Assembly (NCBI GenBank): GCA_027604505.1
Contig: JADIIX010000002.1
Location: 310,001 to 374,000, forward strand
Length of the DNA stretch: 64,000 nucleotides
Source of the DNA: Gonapodya sp. JEL0774
Lineage: Eukaryota > Monoblepharomycota > Monoblepharidomycetes > Monoblepharidales > Gonapodyaceae
Direction of reading: 5' to 3'
Each line of letters starts with the position of its first letter. The stretch's first letter is position 1. Below the pieces are notes generated by a model. It was not told the DNA's origin. It made no database searches and worked only from the letters and a program-made list of their open reading frames with translations. Shown piece after piece: positions 1 through 10,626 of the stretch. The position numbers and the translations under genes are program-made.

Positions 1-588
1 TTGCGGGGCGGCAAGGGACCGTTGCACCAAACTACTATCCCTTTCCCGTGGGTTAATGTCGGTGTCACGCTCCGCAGAGTAGGTTGCAAGGGATTCACCA
101 AGACTCGCCGTTCTTGGACCAGCTACAACATGCGGAAAAAGGAAACCTTCGGCGCTTCGTGGTCCCTCTCCGTCGGATGGTGTTGCGGACGGTGGTCCGC
201 TGGGTTTGAGAGATGTGACTTTCAACTTTTTGATAGCGTTTATGATCCTCGCTCTATCCCCAACAGTGTGGATGTTCATTTGTTTGAGAGAATCGTAGCC
301 GAGATCCAGTAAGATGATTCCTGTGATGTTGTTCACTGGTGAAACCAAGCACAATTGGTCCACAGCGATCGGAGAGCGACGTGAGCCAACGCAGTTTCGA
401 TGATTGGACAGGTTGAGTCAAAAAATGGATGCAAATTGTCATGGTCCCATGCTTTACTCACTGATGAAAGCCTGCTTCCACTTCCCCAGTCCGTGCTCCT
501 CCAGCCAGGAGCCAACCTCCGTCTCCCCCCATTGCTGGATGCCTGCAAGATCGTTTATCACGAATCCCGGAATGTCTCGAACAGTCAT
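1..588 (-). CDS. SAM-domain protein, N-terminal part (runs off left edge)
   Basis: The ATG is at 588 on the minus strand (MTVRDIPGF...). Exon 1 is 588-462; a GTGAGT intron of about 126 nt ends in CACCAG, and exon 2 runs from 335 off the window. The spliced product carries a SAM domain over about residues 18-80: 'WGETEVGSWLEEHGLGKW', then 'NNITGIILLDLGYDSLKQ' and 'GDRARIINAIKKL'. This is the usual five-helix SAM pattern, with a hydrophilic Ser/Pro-rich stretch after it. An N-terminal SAM domain of this kind is typical of Ste11/Byr2-type MAPKKKs and Ste50-type adaptors, but no kinase or RA domain is visible because the gene is cut by the window edge. The SAM call is firm; any pathway role is a guess. 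It is tandem with the BRCC36-like gene, about 130 bp downstream of that gene's stop. Confidence 0.7.
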
Positions 589-720
589 GGCGGGGCCAGG
601 AGTGATCTGGCTCCACACACCGCATACAATTGGCCTCCAACGAACAACAGATACCTAATGTATCATCACGAATTTCTAGACTTTACAAATCTCGACGCTT
701 GGTTTAGTCAAACTAATTAC

Positions 721-2035
721 TCATTGCTTTTGCTTTTCGCGCAATTCTTCGATCTGCGATGGAGAAGTTGAGTAAGATTGTAGGACGTACATTTTTTCAG
801 AGAAGCGACCTTCAGCAAACCTGTCGTTTCACCGCATTGTTTCGCTCGGTGATACTCAAGTATAAGGGTGACACAATTCTATCCAAAATCTCAATCATAT
901 TGGTCGCATAGACTGAACTCGCGTAGAGGGCGTTCACCCTCTCAGCAGGATTTTGCATGTCGAGTACCAGAGCGTGGGAGGATGAAGCAGAATTGGACCG
1001 AAAACTCGAGCCTGATACCGACCACGTGCGTCCAGATATGGGCCGAGATTCGCGCTGGCTATCGGATTGCTTTCCGGTGGCTCGCTCGAAGTTACTCTGC
1101 TCATCATCGACAAACATACGTGGTAGAATAACCAGCTGTTCGAAAGAGTGTTGAGACATGCGCCAGTCCGGTAGGATGGTGGTGGGAACTTCGACCAGCC
1201 TGTGACCACAAAAGAGGTCAAGGATTTGGGTTCATTGAACGGGAACTATGACTCACGAAGGTGCGCCAACCTCATTCGGCGCCGATTGGAAGCTGATAAG
1301 TTGAATGCGATTGGATAGCTGCATGGGGCCGCACCATTCGTGGTCTGCGTGTGTGTGTATTGAAAGCTGCTGACAACGAAATCAACTTGCATCTGTGTCA
1401 CTGTTGAAACAAGAAATAATCAACCCAATCCATCGAGGATCCAATTGTTGCTGTCGTGGGGAGCGTCAGTTCGCTCACAACAGGAGGAGCTCGCATTACC
1501 TTAATCACCATGTTTAGTTGCGTTCGAAGGTCTGTGAACAAATAAAGGCAACCTTTCTCAGTTTGACAAGTGCTCCTCAGAACCATTTCGAAGTTCTACC
1601 TACCAACACTGGATGGCATCACAATAAGCCGGGGATGGGAATGTAACCAGCTGTCCCACAGAGCTCAGAGTGCGAGATTGTGAAGTAAAAATTACGCATG
1701 AGAACTTGCCCTACGACACGCATATTCAGCTTCTCTGCCTCTCCGATTGCGTTGGACAGAGTTTCCGGTGAAATCTCTACACGGTCCTTCCGTTTGTCAA
1801 GGCGTTTCACGATCGTTACAGCCTCAATGCGCACAATAGAGTCATTTGGATTCGATGGATCGTCTTCCCAGTTGCCGTAGAGAAGCGACATGACCTAGTT
1901 TCGGGTCAGAAACCTCACCCAATCTTTGAATTTATCGACCTGGACAAACCATACCTCTTCACGTTCTGTAGAAAGGGCATAGACCATATTAAAGTACACC
2001 ACAGGCGTGCTCACGTGCACTGCGGTGACGCCCAT
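721..2035 (-). CDS. BRCC36: BRCC36-like JAMM/MPN+ deubiquitinase (K63-ubiquitin specific family)
   Basis: I rebuilt six exons on the minus strand. Exon 1 (2035-1955) ends 'ALSTEREE', and exon 2 resumes 'VMSLLYGNWED', placing the catalytic Glu of the MPN+ fold. Then come 'DKRKDRVEISPETLSNA' (a BRCC36 hallmark) and, after a GC-AG intron, 'GWLHSHPRLIVMPSSVDLRTQ'-type sequence. This gives the complete zinc-binding JAMM motif H-x-H-P...S-x-x-D. A further exon begins near 1155 on the minus strand. The C-terminal part (about 1150-721) has an extended helix rich in charged residues and ends 'IEELREKQKQ', like the coiled coil with which BRCC36 pairs with Abraxas or Abro1. In animals BRCC36 removes K63-linked ubiquitin in BRCA1-A (DNA damage) and in cytosolic BRISC. 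Here only the enzyme is visible. All catalytic residues appear intact. It is divergent from the PHS1 gene, with a 177 bp shared promoter region. Confidence 0.88.
1651..1709 (-). other. GC-AG intron in the BRCC36-like gene
   Basis: The 59 nt intron begins GCAAGTTC and ends GGGACAG. It joins '...NMRVVG' to 'WLHSHP' across the JAMM motif. No GT donor nearby restores the frame. GC followed by AAGT is the usual compensation seen in GC-AG introns. Confidence 0.75.
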
Positions 2036-2212
2036 TTGTTAAACTTGGAAGGGAGGAATCGGCGTTCAGTTCACAATGTTTCACAACAGCGGGATTCGCT
2101 GACCACAGCATCCGGATTTCGGGACATGTTGGATTCTGCTGCAGGACTGATACACCCCTTTTGAAACCTCGACACCAAAAAAAAAAAACTCTGCTGCTTG
2201 ACGATTGCAAAT
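2036..2212. promoter_or_regulatory. Shared upstream region of divergent BRCC36-like and PHS1 genes
   Basis: This gap of 177 bp lies between two divergent start codons. It contains a poly(A) run of about 12 (2177-2188, TTTT on the other strand), a common feature of fungal nucleosome-depleted promoters. No specific factor site is claimed. Confidence 0.45.
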
Positions 2213-3221
2213 ATGTCTGTCTCTAAAGTTGAGAAGTGTGAGTGATCGAGCCTCTCGAATGGGTTGCTCGGCAGTAGATGTGTTGAATGTGTTGTCATCG
2301 TTCCCGGCAATTCATTCAAATCACAGCCAAAGGTCCCAATCCGTTCGTTCGCGCCTACCTTGTGGCCTACAATGTCGCATCTCTCGCCGGATGGGGCTAC
2401 ATGGTCTTCAAGACCGCCAAACATTTCCTCCTCGAAGGTGGAACAACCGTAGACGTCTTTGAGAAGACTGGAGAGCTCACCATCTGGGTTCAGACTGGAG
2501 CGTTGCTGGAGGTGAGTTGGAGAACTACCCTTTCCTTCCCAATCTCCCCGGTTCTGCTCATTGGCCCCATGCTCCTATAAGATTGTCCACTCCCTTGTTG
2601 GATTCGTCCGATCTCCCGTCGGCACGACGGCTACTCAAGTCTCGTCGCGGATTCTTCTGACTTGGGGTGTCTTGAAGCTGTTTGGAGACCGGCCTGAGGT
2701 GAGAGCCCGTGCGACAAGAGGAAGAGTCTTTGGTAGACACACCACTTGTCATTCTTAGGTCACCCAATACCCGGCATACACTTCCATGACCCTCGCATGG
2801 GGAATTACCGAGATCATTCGGTATTCGTACTACGCTCTGGGTCTCTTGGGCGATGGAATGATCCCCTCATTCCTCACCTGGGCCCGGTGAGTTCGTTTCC
2901 CATCCGACTTCAACTGTTCATTTTGAATGCTCAGTACACATGCATTTTAGATACACTACGTTCTTTGTTCTTTACCCCATTGGGGCGGGTTCCGAAGCCG
3001 CGCTCCTCTGGAGGTCCCTCCCCTTCGCTAAAGCATACTCTCCGGCACTCTACTACACGTACTTTGGAATCTTGGTTCTCTATCCTCCTGGTAAGCTCGC
3101 TTGTGAGCGCTCTTGAGCTTCGTAAGTTAACCTCGTCCTCCCAGGCTTGCTGCAAATGTACACGTACATGATTGGCCAGCGAGCAAAAGTTTTGGGTGGG
3201 GCAGCGAAGAAGACGAACTAA
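2213..3221 (+). CDS. PHS1: Very-long-chain (3R)-3-hydroxyacyl-CoA dehydratase (PHS1/HACD family)
   Basis: Six exons: 2213-2237, 2327-2511, 2582-2698, 2759-2886, 2951-3090 and 3145-3221, all with GT-AG borders that keep frame. The first exon is only 25 nt (MSVSKVEKS...). The product is a small multi-pass membrane protein whose conserved blocks match the family: 'LVAYNVASLAGWGYMVF', 'VHSLVGFVRSPV', 'WGITEIIRYSYYALGLLG' (catalytic Tyr region) and 'YTTFFVLYPIGAGSEA' (catalytic Glu region). Family role: the third step of ER fatty-acid elongation, 3-hydroxyacyl-CoA to trans-2-enoyl-CoA, feeding sphingolipid and very-long-chain fatty acid synthesis. The C-terminus reads KKTN, a fit to the KKxx ER-retrieval signal. 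Length and architecture are normal for the family. Confidence 0.95.
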
Positions 3222-3482
3222 GTTTCCAGTTTCCATACGAAGCATTCCAAATTGTGCGAAATACAACATTCTGCTCATATTTAATCCTGCGAGGATGGCC
3301 TGACTTCGCTCAGGCACAACTTACGATCTCTTCACTGATTGCGGAACAGCTTCGTGACTAGAGCACAAACTGACAACCAGCTCCCCACCGAGACCGATCA
3401 TACTTGTACAACATAAATACCCTGTGTGTGAAAAGGTGGCAAGTCAAGCCCGCTCGAATCGGAGAACCGGGCTCGTCCAATT

Positions 3483-6400
3483 ATGACTTTCGAATCCGTT
3501 TGCGAGCACTCAGAAGCCGCATATCGAGCAAGCGAGCTCATTCTCGGCTTTCTTCAAAGCCGTTCAAAAATTGAAGCCGAGTACTCCAAAAGCTTAGCGA
3601 AACTGGCCCAATCAAGTCAGCAGATCGATGAACTCTTTTGTTCTCGACTAATGAAGCAAGGAAGTGGAAATGCTCTGAGTTCACTCCTTCCTCGCCTGTC
3701 ATCAACACAAATGGGACTGAAAGAGGAGAAAGACAAGGGTGTCGGTGCATGGAAAGAGGTCTTGAAAGCCAGCTCGTTGTGGACAGGTTTCAAAGAAGTC
3801 CTCAACAAGACTGATCAATTGTCGGTCACTCATGTGAGTTTTGCTTTATGTACGGGGTTAAAGGGAAAGAGAAGGTTACCATGGATTGTTATAGAGGAAT
3901 GTCGCTCTAGGGATAGAAAGTACAGCGGCGTCACTCGAAAGCTACATTCGACAGTTCAATGAAAATCGTCGTGCCATGGTCGACGTGGGTCGAGGATTCC
4001 AAGATCAACTACAGGAACATTACACGGAGTTAAAGAAGGCCAAGACTCAAGTCCAGGACATCCAACAGAAAGTGAATGTGATCAAGGAAAGATCAGGTCC
4101 CGAGTCCGTTAAAGTCTGTGCTGTTGCGAATATGACATGGAAGCTCCACTCTGACATTCTAATGCATTCTCCAGACTCAAGTAAAACATGCCGCGACACA
4201 AGACAAACTTGAAGAGGCAATCCGAGCTATGCAGTTGGCAGAAGCTTCTGCGACAGACGCGCAAACTCGATACTTTTCGGTTTCGATGCCGACTTTGCTC
4301 GGTGTGTTCAAAGAAAGAGTCAAAGACTGTTGCGGTTTCATCGAAACTTATACACTTCTGGCTAACTATATGGGTTTTACTTTCGAAGGCAAGTTCGCCG
4401 TGGAAGAAGAGCGACGATGTCTCACGGTAAAGAATACTCTATTGGAGTACCATCGGACAGTTAAATTCTACCAAGAGGTTCAGACTCGAATTGTTGACTC
4501 TCTGGGTGAAATGCTGGATGGAATTGACGGACGAGAAGATCTTGAAACCTTTCTGGAAATGCATGTCAACACTGAAGAGCTGCAAGACCACAAAATCTCA
4601 GCTCGGACGTTGATTAATCCGAAAATTTCCGGTCGCGTCGATGTCGCGTCATCTGACGATGAATCGTGGAAACCGCGATTTTTGGTTTTGATGGGAGAGG
4701 AAAAGAGGCTGTATTGCTTCAATGCCGAGGATTCTGATAAACCGAGATTCATCGTGGATCTTTCTCGTCGTGTTCATGTGTCACCCCTTGACGAGAGTCT
4801 TTTTGCAAAGCCGCACTGCCTCCAACTTGTGGTTGATACATCAGACTACAATGACTTTAAGAACAGAACAGTCACGACCACCGCTTCCCCACAACGTTCG
4901 CTGGTCATATACCTCAATGTGGAGACAGATGCTCAGAGACATCTGTGGATCGAAGCGCTTCGCGAAATGAGCGCTTGTTGTGATGGATGTGCCGGCGGTT
5001 CTTTGTCTCGGCAGAGTACGGCAAACAGCAACTCCAAATCTGCTGCTCCTCCAGATGGCGTTCACGCTGAGAAGTACAAAACGACTCGAAGCATTGATAT
5101 CAAGGTGCTGGAAGCGAAGGACATATCGGGACTTCCCATGGAGATATACTGCATGATTCTACTCAACGACTTGAAGAGAGCGAAGACGAGGGCCTGTCAT
5201 GGTGCAAATCCGTTCTGGGGCGAGACGTATCTCTTCGAGGAGGTTTCACCCTGCACTCGAAAGCTCAAATTTGTGTTGTACTCTCGCCAAAAGCTAAGCA
5301 AGGACCAAGAAATCGGATTTGTAAGCATCAATCTCCTTAAATTGAAGTCTCGTCAGAAGGTAGAAGACTGGTTTCCGGTAGCGCCAGCCAACGGCGGTGA
5401 GAGTGCTTCCGACAACCTCGCCTCCCTCCGATTGTCCATTACCCTACTAAATGAGGTGCGGCAGTTTACACTCGCGAATAGAGACCTATTAATGCACCCA
5501 TCTTTGACAGTGCGTGCTCCCTCAGTCCGAGTATTTGCGGTTCGTTGAAATCGTGACAGAGCCTCGAGCCACGTGTATTCAAGTCTTGGCACAAGTTAAT
5601 TCAAAACGAGAAGATCTCGCAAAGACGGTGGGTGCTTTCGAAGTGGAGCCGCTTCGCTCTGGTTATGTGATGGTAGTTTGGACCCAAAGTTTGTCAATAT
5701 TCTGATGGCGCAAGGCAAAGAGACTCAGATTCTGGCTTTTATAACGTCAGAAGAGATTAGGAGAACTGGTGAGCTGTAATTATATCAAGTTGCCTGTCTT
5801 CCTTTCTCTTATATGTTCACAGATGATCCAAACGTCCTCTTTCGAGCCAACTCTTTGGCAAGTAAAGGTATGGTAGTCAACATGTAACTCCCTTCAGATT
5901 CTCTCCTGACTTGGTGACGAAACGGGTGGCTATAGCACTTGACGTGTTTCTCAAGATTGTCGCAGCTGATTACCTGAAAACGACAATCGGAAGTCTGATT
6001 AAGACAATTTACAAAAATGCTCGTGAATCTCTCGAAGTGAGCGCTTTGAAATCGATTACCCTGCGAGCCTCTCTGAACTGGGTCTCCTCCATAAGATCGA
6101 TCCCACCAGAGTTTCGGATGCGACGGAGATCAAGCGACGGTGGCAGAAACTGCTAGCTTATTGCAGTTCTTTTGCGACAGCCATTTTCCGCTCAGTAGAG
6201 GCTGTTCCCCCTCAACTGCGCGTGATTTTTTCAGAGATGGCTTATGCAGCGGCTGATACATTTCCTGACACTATGGAAATCAAATATCGTGCGATCAGCG
6301 CGTTCATTTTCCTCAGGTTTTTCTGCGCCGCAATTCTATCTCCAAAGCTCTTCGGTTTGGCAAATCAGCATCCGGATCCAACCTTGGGAAGGAATTTGAC

Positions 6401-7396
6401 ATTGATTGCCAAAATTGTGCAGAACCTTGCCTCCCTCACCTTGTTTGAAGCGAAAGAACCTCACATGTGCGATGCAAATGAATTCATATCTGAGAATATG
6501 ATGGAAATGAGAGTGTTTCTTGATAAAATCGCGGTGAGTGAGCGAAGGGGCTGTCTTCGGTGAACTCTTTGTTATCTTGCCTGCCTCTGATTACATCTGG
6601 CGCGAAGGTTCCTCTTCCGCACTTACCTAAACCTCTGCACGGACTTCTACAGGATTCTCAAATCCGCGTAGATCTTGGACGCGAATTGGAGCACTTATAT
6701 TTTTTCTTCCTGGATTCGCTTGAGGAGTTGAAGCTGGCCGCTGGAAAGCAAATTCGGCTCCTCTCCACAAACACCGATGCTACTAAGAAGACCAATCGGT
6801 CTCAGTTTCTTTTCGCCCATCAAGAGGCGTCCGAAGTGGCCTCCACAATGTCGCGCCTGTATTCGACATTGGCAGACCTGCAAGTAAAGCACGAGGAATG
6901 GGAAGAACGGCGAACCGCTTTTACCAACACTGGCGATTATGGTACTTCAGGGGGCAAGTTGGTACTGCAGCTGCCAATGATTCACTTGGACTCCAACATT
7001 GTTCAAGGCAGTGACTCAGCTGCCAACATCGAACAATCACCGTCCACAATTCCGAGCGATGACGTTCCCTCACCACCAAATCAAAATCGCAACACTTCTC
7101 GAACCCGATTCGGTGGCATGATGGTTCGAGATCCGGATACGGGAAAGCTTCTCGGTGCAGTCGTTCCCACGCAACACGCGCGATCCCAGTCTGCATCGCT
7201 GGCACCCCCTCCACTCCCTGGCACCACGCCTATCTCAAATAATACTACTCAAACCTCCCCTATAAGTCCGCACCCTCCGTTCATCCCGGGAAAACCGCGG
7301 AAGTCGTCTTCGACCGCGGTTCTCCCAGTTGGGAGTGGACACGGGGACTTCTCAGATCTTTTTAAATTGTTTGCCAAAGATAAAGATAAATATTAG
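3483..7396 (+). CDS. F-BAR / PH / C2 / RasGAP multidomain Ras GTPase-activating protein
   Basis: Start MTFESVCEHSEAAYRASEL opens an F-BAR (FCH) domain, residues about 1-300, with the coiled-coil part 'LKKAKTQVQDIQQKV'. A PH domain follows (about 4670-4980; 'WKPRFLVLMGEEKRLYCFN'), then a C2 domain (about 5085-5400; 'SIDIKVLEAKDISGLP'). The RasGAP domain spans about 5511-6540. It keeps the arginine finger in 'VLFRANSLASK' and the 'FLRFFCAAILSPKLFGL' signature. A Ser/Pro-rich tail ends at 7396. Introns I could place include 3834-3894, 5456-5510, 5628-5689, one of 69 nt after 'LASK', and one after 'NARESLE'. Expected role: switching off Ras at curved or phosphoinositide-rich membrane. The GAP active site looks functional. 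C2-PH-RasGAP is common; the F-BAR at the front is the unusual part. The exact end of exon 2 (near 4100) is uncertain. Confidence 0.9.
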
Positions 7397-7504
7397 CACC
7401 TACAGCACACTGCATCAAATAAATTGTCATTGGAGTGCAGCTCATAAAAATAGTTGGACCTCTGTGGCTTTGGTCATAGAGTTTCGTTCGGTCCTCTCAT
7501 CCCG

Positions 7505-10346
7505 ATGAATGAGTGCGTTCCGACACTCCTTTCGTCGAGAAGTTGCAAAAACTCCGCAGCTCGTCAATTTTACACGAGAAAATTCATGGCAACGGATATT
7601 CCACCGCCTGTGTGCACGATCGAGGAGGCAAACAGATTAATCACTGCCCCGGGTGGCCCGTTCGAAACGGAAGGTTTGGAAACCACCATTGTTTAGCTCC
7701 GACGTGCGAAGTATCAACGCTTGAATTCTCAGAGATTGCGATTAGGGGGCTTCCTTACACGGTTTGGAAGAATGCGCTCCCGAAGTGAGTGACGGCAGGA
7801 ACTGGAATCCGAGCAGTGTTTTCACCCGAGTCCGACTAGCATTGCGGAAGTGTGGAAGCAAAGCAAACAGTTCAGCGAGAGAGACTACCTTACTTATACA
7901 GGTGATTGTTGGCTTTGCGAGTATCACTCATTCGGGAGGTTCCTCATTCTCGCTGTTAGATCCATTCACAAATCAAACTACCGCGTATACATACGGAGAG
8001 GCACATCGTACTGTCGGATTGATCTGTAGCAGTCTTTTGCGAGTCTTTGGGGTTTCAAAGGGGGACAAAATCACTATTTGTAGCCGCAACAACCCAGAAT
8101 GGGTTCTGTGGTGGTGGAGCATATTCTGCTCAGGGGCAATTGCCGTTCCAGTCAATTCATGGCTTCTGGGAGAGGAGATGGAGGTGGGTACGGGCTAAGA
8201 ACCCGGGGGTGGAAGCGGGGGAGAGGCGTGGGGGGGAAAGGAGGTGCTCGTTTCTTCAACAGTTGTGCTCCTGAGCTTATACTTTCTCTAAATTTCCATT
8301 TTGATTAGTACTGCATAACGTTGGCGGATACGAAAGTTCTTGTCGTGGATCCTGAACGACTCGATCGGCTTCTCCCTCTCCTGCCCAAGCTCCGGAAAGC
8401 TGGCTTGAAGCACATTGTGTTGGTTCGTGGTGGTAAAAGCAGCTCAAAGTACTCGGGGATTCCGGAGGTCAGGACAATGGAGAGCATTTTGAATCAGGAG
8501 GAAAATTTTCTGGGTTCTCCTAAGGAAGTCCAACTTCCCGAAATCGCTGTGGATCCCGATGATGAGGCAACAATCTTGTTCACCTCTGGTACAACAGGGT
8601 TCCCAAAAGGTGGGATCTGTATGTCATGAGACTTTAAAGTTGATTCTTCAGCCGCAGAACCGATTTAGGTGCCCTTGGAACCCATCGCAACTTCTGCACG
8701 AATCTAATCAATGTCACCATGGCGACCGTTCGAAGTTTTGTGCGCCGCGGTGAGGAGCTACCTGCACCGGACCCATCTGTGCAAAAAGTATTCTTGATAC
8801 CGGTGCCATTCTTGTTCGTGGTCTTTGGCTTTCGTTTGCGATCTTCTTGTTTGTGATATGGTTTTAACCAATTTTACAGTCATGTCACCGGTTGCTTTTC
8901 CGTAATTGGCAAGTAGAATTGTGAAGATACTCCTTAAGCCAAGCAGCAAGTTTACTCAAGTGGTACACTCTTACTTCCTTCTTCTTCTTCTTTTTTTTTT
9001 TTTTTTTTTTGTGTTAGGGCCCGTCACCCTTGCCGGATCAAAGCTGGTCATAATGTACAAGTGGAACAGGTAGGTTTGGTGTTAAATTGATTTCAAAAGA
9101 ATCCATGTGCAGGATCCTTCAGATGGATTATTTTGACATCCGTGTGTTTCCCTCTCCGAAATCATAAACTAGCACTGAGGCCCTGGGATTGATCCAAAAG
9201 CACCGAGTCACCGGCATGACGTCCGTGCCCTCGCAAGCAATCCAGCTTCTCGAACACGAAGATCTGGACAAATATGACGTTTCCTCACTCGGTAAGATTC
9301 CGGGAGAATGTTAACAATGTGCACAAATTCATATTGTACCTGTGTTCCGCTCAGAATCGTGGGGTATCGGAGGAGCGACATCACCCGCCGAGATGGTTGG
9401 CAAGTTCAGGGGGACTATCACAGCACGAACTCCCACAAAGACCACCCCAGGGAACGGCTACGGTGCGACCGAAACCTCTTCAGTCGCATGCTCGAATGGA
9501 GGAGAGGATTATCTTCGGAAACCAACTTCTGTGGGGGTGGTTCCGCCCGTCAACAAGGTCAAGATCGTGAACCCAGACACGCTCCATGAGCTGGGAGTCG
9601 GTGATATTGGAGAGATTTGGCTTTATGGTTGGTCTGTTGTTGTGGTTGTTTCTTGCTGTTCGAGTCTGTAATTTGGCATACTCATCGATCAGGTCCCAAC
9701 GTGATAAAAGGATACTACAAGGACCCCAAGAAGACCGCTGAAACATTTCCTGGAGGGTGGTACAGGTGAGACTACCAGTTAAGGAGTTCCAAACTTGTAC
9801 TCGAGTTGTGGGCTTTTAGGACAGGTGACGTGGGTCGCGTTGACGAGGAAGGGTTTGTTTATGTTCTCGACAGAGTTAAAGACATGATTATTCGAGGAGG
9901 GGAAAACGTGAGTACACCGCTGTAGTTTTACGAAAGCTGAACTCCAATCACTCTCCCAAACAGATTTACACAGCCGAGGTCGAGAACGCAATCCTTGCTC
10001 ACCCGGCCGTTCTCGATGTTGCAGTTGTTCCAATCCCGCATCGAGTATTAGGCGAAGAAGTAGCTGCGGTTGTGCAGGTCAAGGAAGGCTTTGAGGTTAC
10101 TCCTGACGTAATTATCGCGCACTGTCGCACTAGACTTGCTGCATTCAAGGTGGGAGTTGTTGGATGATGGTTGAGAGGCAGTTACATCAAGCAAGCCCAC
10201 TAAGCCCTCATGTTTTGGTATGTCAGGTGCCCGTGTTCGTGGATCTGCGAATGGAAGAGCTGCCTAAAAATGCAAATGGAAAGGCGTTGAAGCGTGAGAT
10301 GAAGGTGGAGCTAGCGGAGAAAGCAGCTTTAAGGTCGAAGTTGTAG
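7505..10346 (+). CDS. Peroxisomal acyl-CoA synthetase / AMP-dependent ligase (ANL superfamily)
   Basis: A multi-exon gene with all adenylation motifs. '[14 protein letters not shown]' (A3/P-loop) is followed after an intron by '[11 protein letters not shown]'. Also present are '[12 protein letters not shown]' (A5), '[20 protein letters not shown]' (A7-A8), '[17 protein letters not shown]', and the C-terminal lysine loop '[14 protein letters not shown]'. It ends ALRSKL-stop, a perfect PTS1 peroxisomal import signal. Family reaction: fatty or aryl acid + ATP + CoA to acyl-CoA + AMP + PPi; chain-length preference cannot be read here. Two starts are possible. ATG 7505 adds a basic Ser/Arg-rich leader ([15 protein letters not shown]...), and ATG 7586 ([10 protein letters not shown]) begins the conserved region. 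One intron (8909-9017) uses a GC donor and holds a long poly(T) tract. Exon borders around 7690-7960 are approximate. Confidence 0.9.
8909..9017 (+). other. GC-AG intron with long polypyrimidine tract in acyl-CoA synthetase gene
   Basis: This 109 nt intron starts GCAAGTAG after 'HVTGCFSVI' and ends GTGTTAG before '[16 protein letters not shown]'; the split codon gives G. It contains CTTCTTCTTC followed by about 20 T (8991-9010) just before the acceptor. The frame needs this junction. Confidence 0.65.
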
Positions 10347-10626
10347 CGTGGGCTGTCAAGAATTGCGAAGGATGCGCACGAGGCCGCCGGGAGAAGAGAG
10401 AGCCGAAGTATTACTGATGCAAAATACATAGGCCGAAAATCGATCCTCAATGACGGATAAACGGGACTCAAATCAGCCGGTTGCGAGAAGTCTTTGATGA
10501 GCGTGAAGCAGGAACATCATCATTCTTCCTTCCAATTTATTTGCATTCCGACCACAAAAGGACCACGAAACTCTTCCTGATACGGATCACTTCCAATCAC
10601 AAACTTCCGAATCGAGCGAGAAAACG

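Noticed and set aside
5500-5525. Apparent frameshift in the RasGAP gene at a GTGCGTGC tandem repeat; removing one GTGC restores a frame.
   Set aside because: A normal 55 nt intron (5456-5510, GTGCGG...TTTGACAG) joins 'ITLLNE' to 'CVLPQSEYLRF' in frame, so no mutation is needed.
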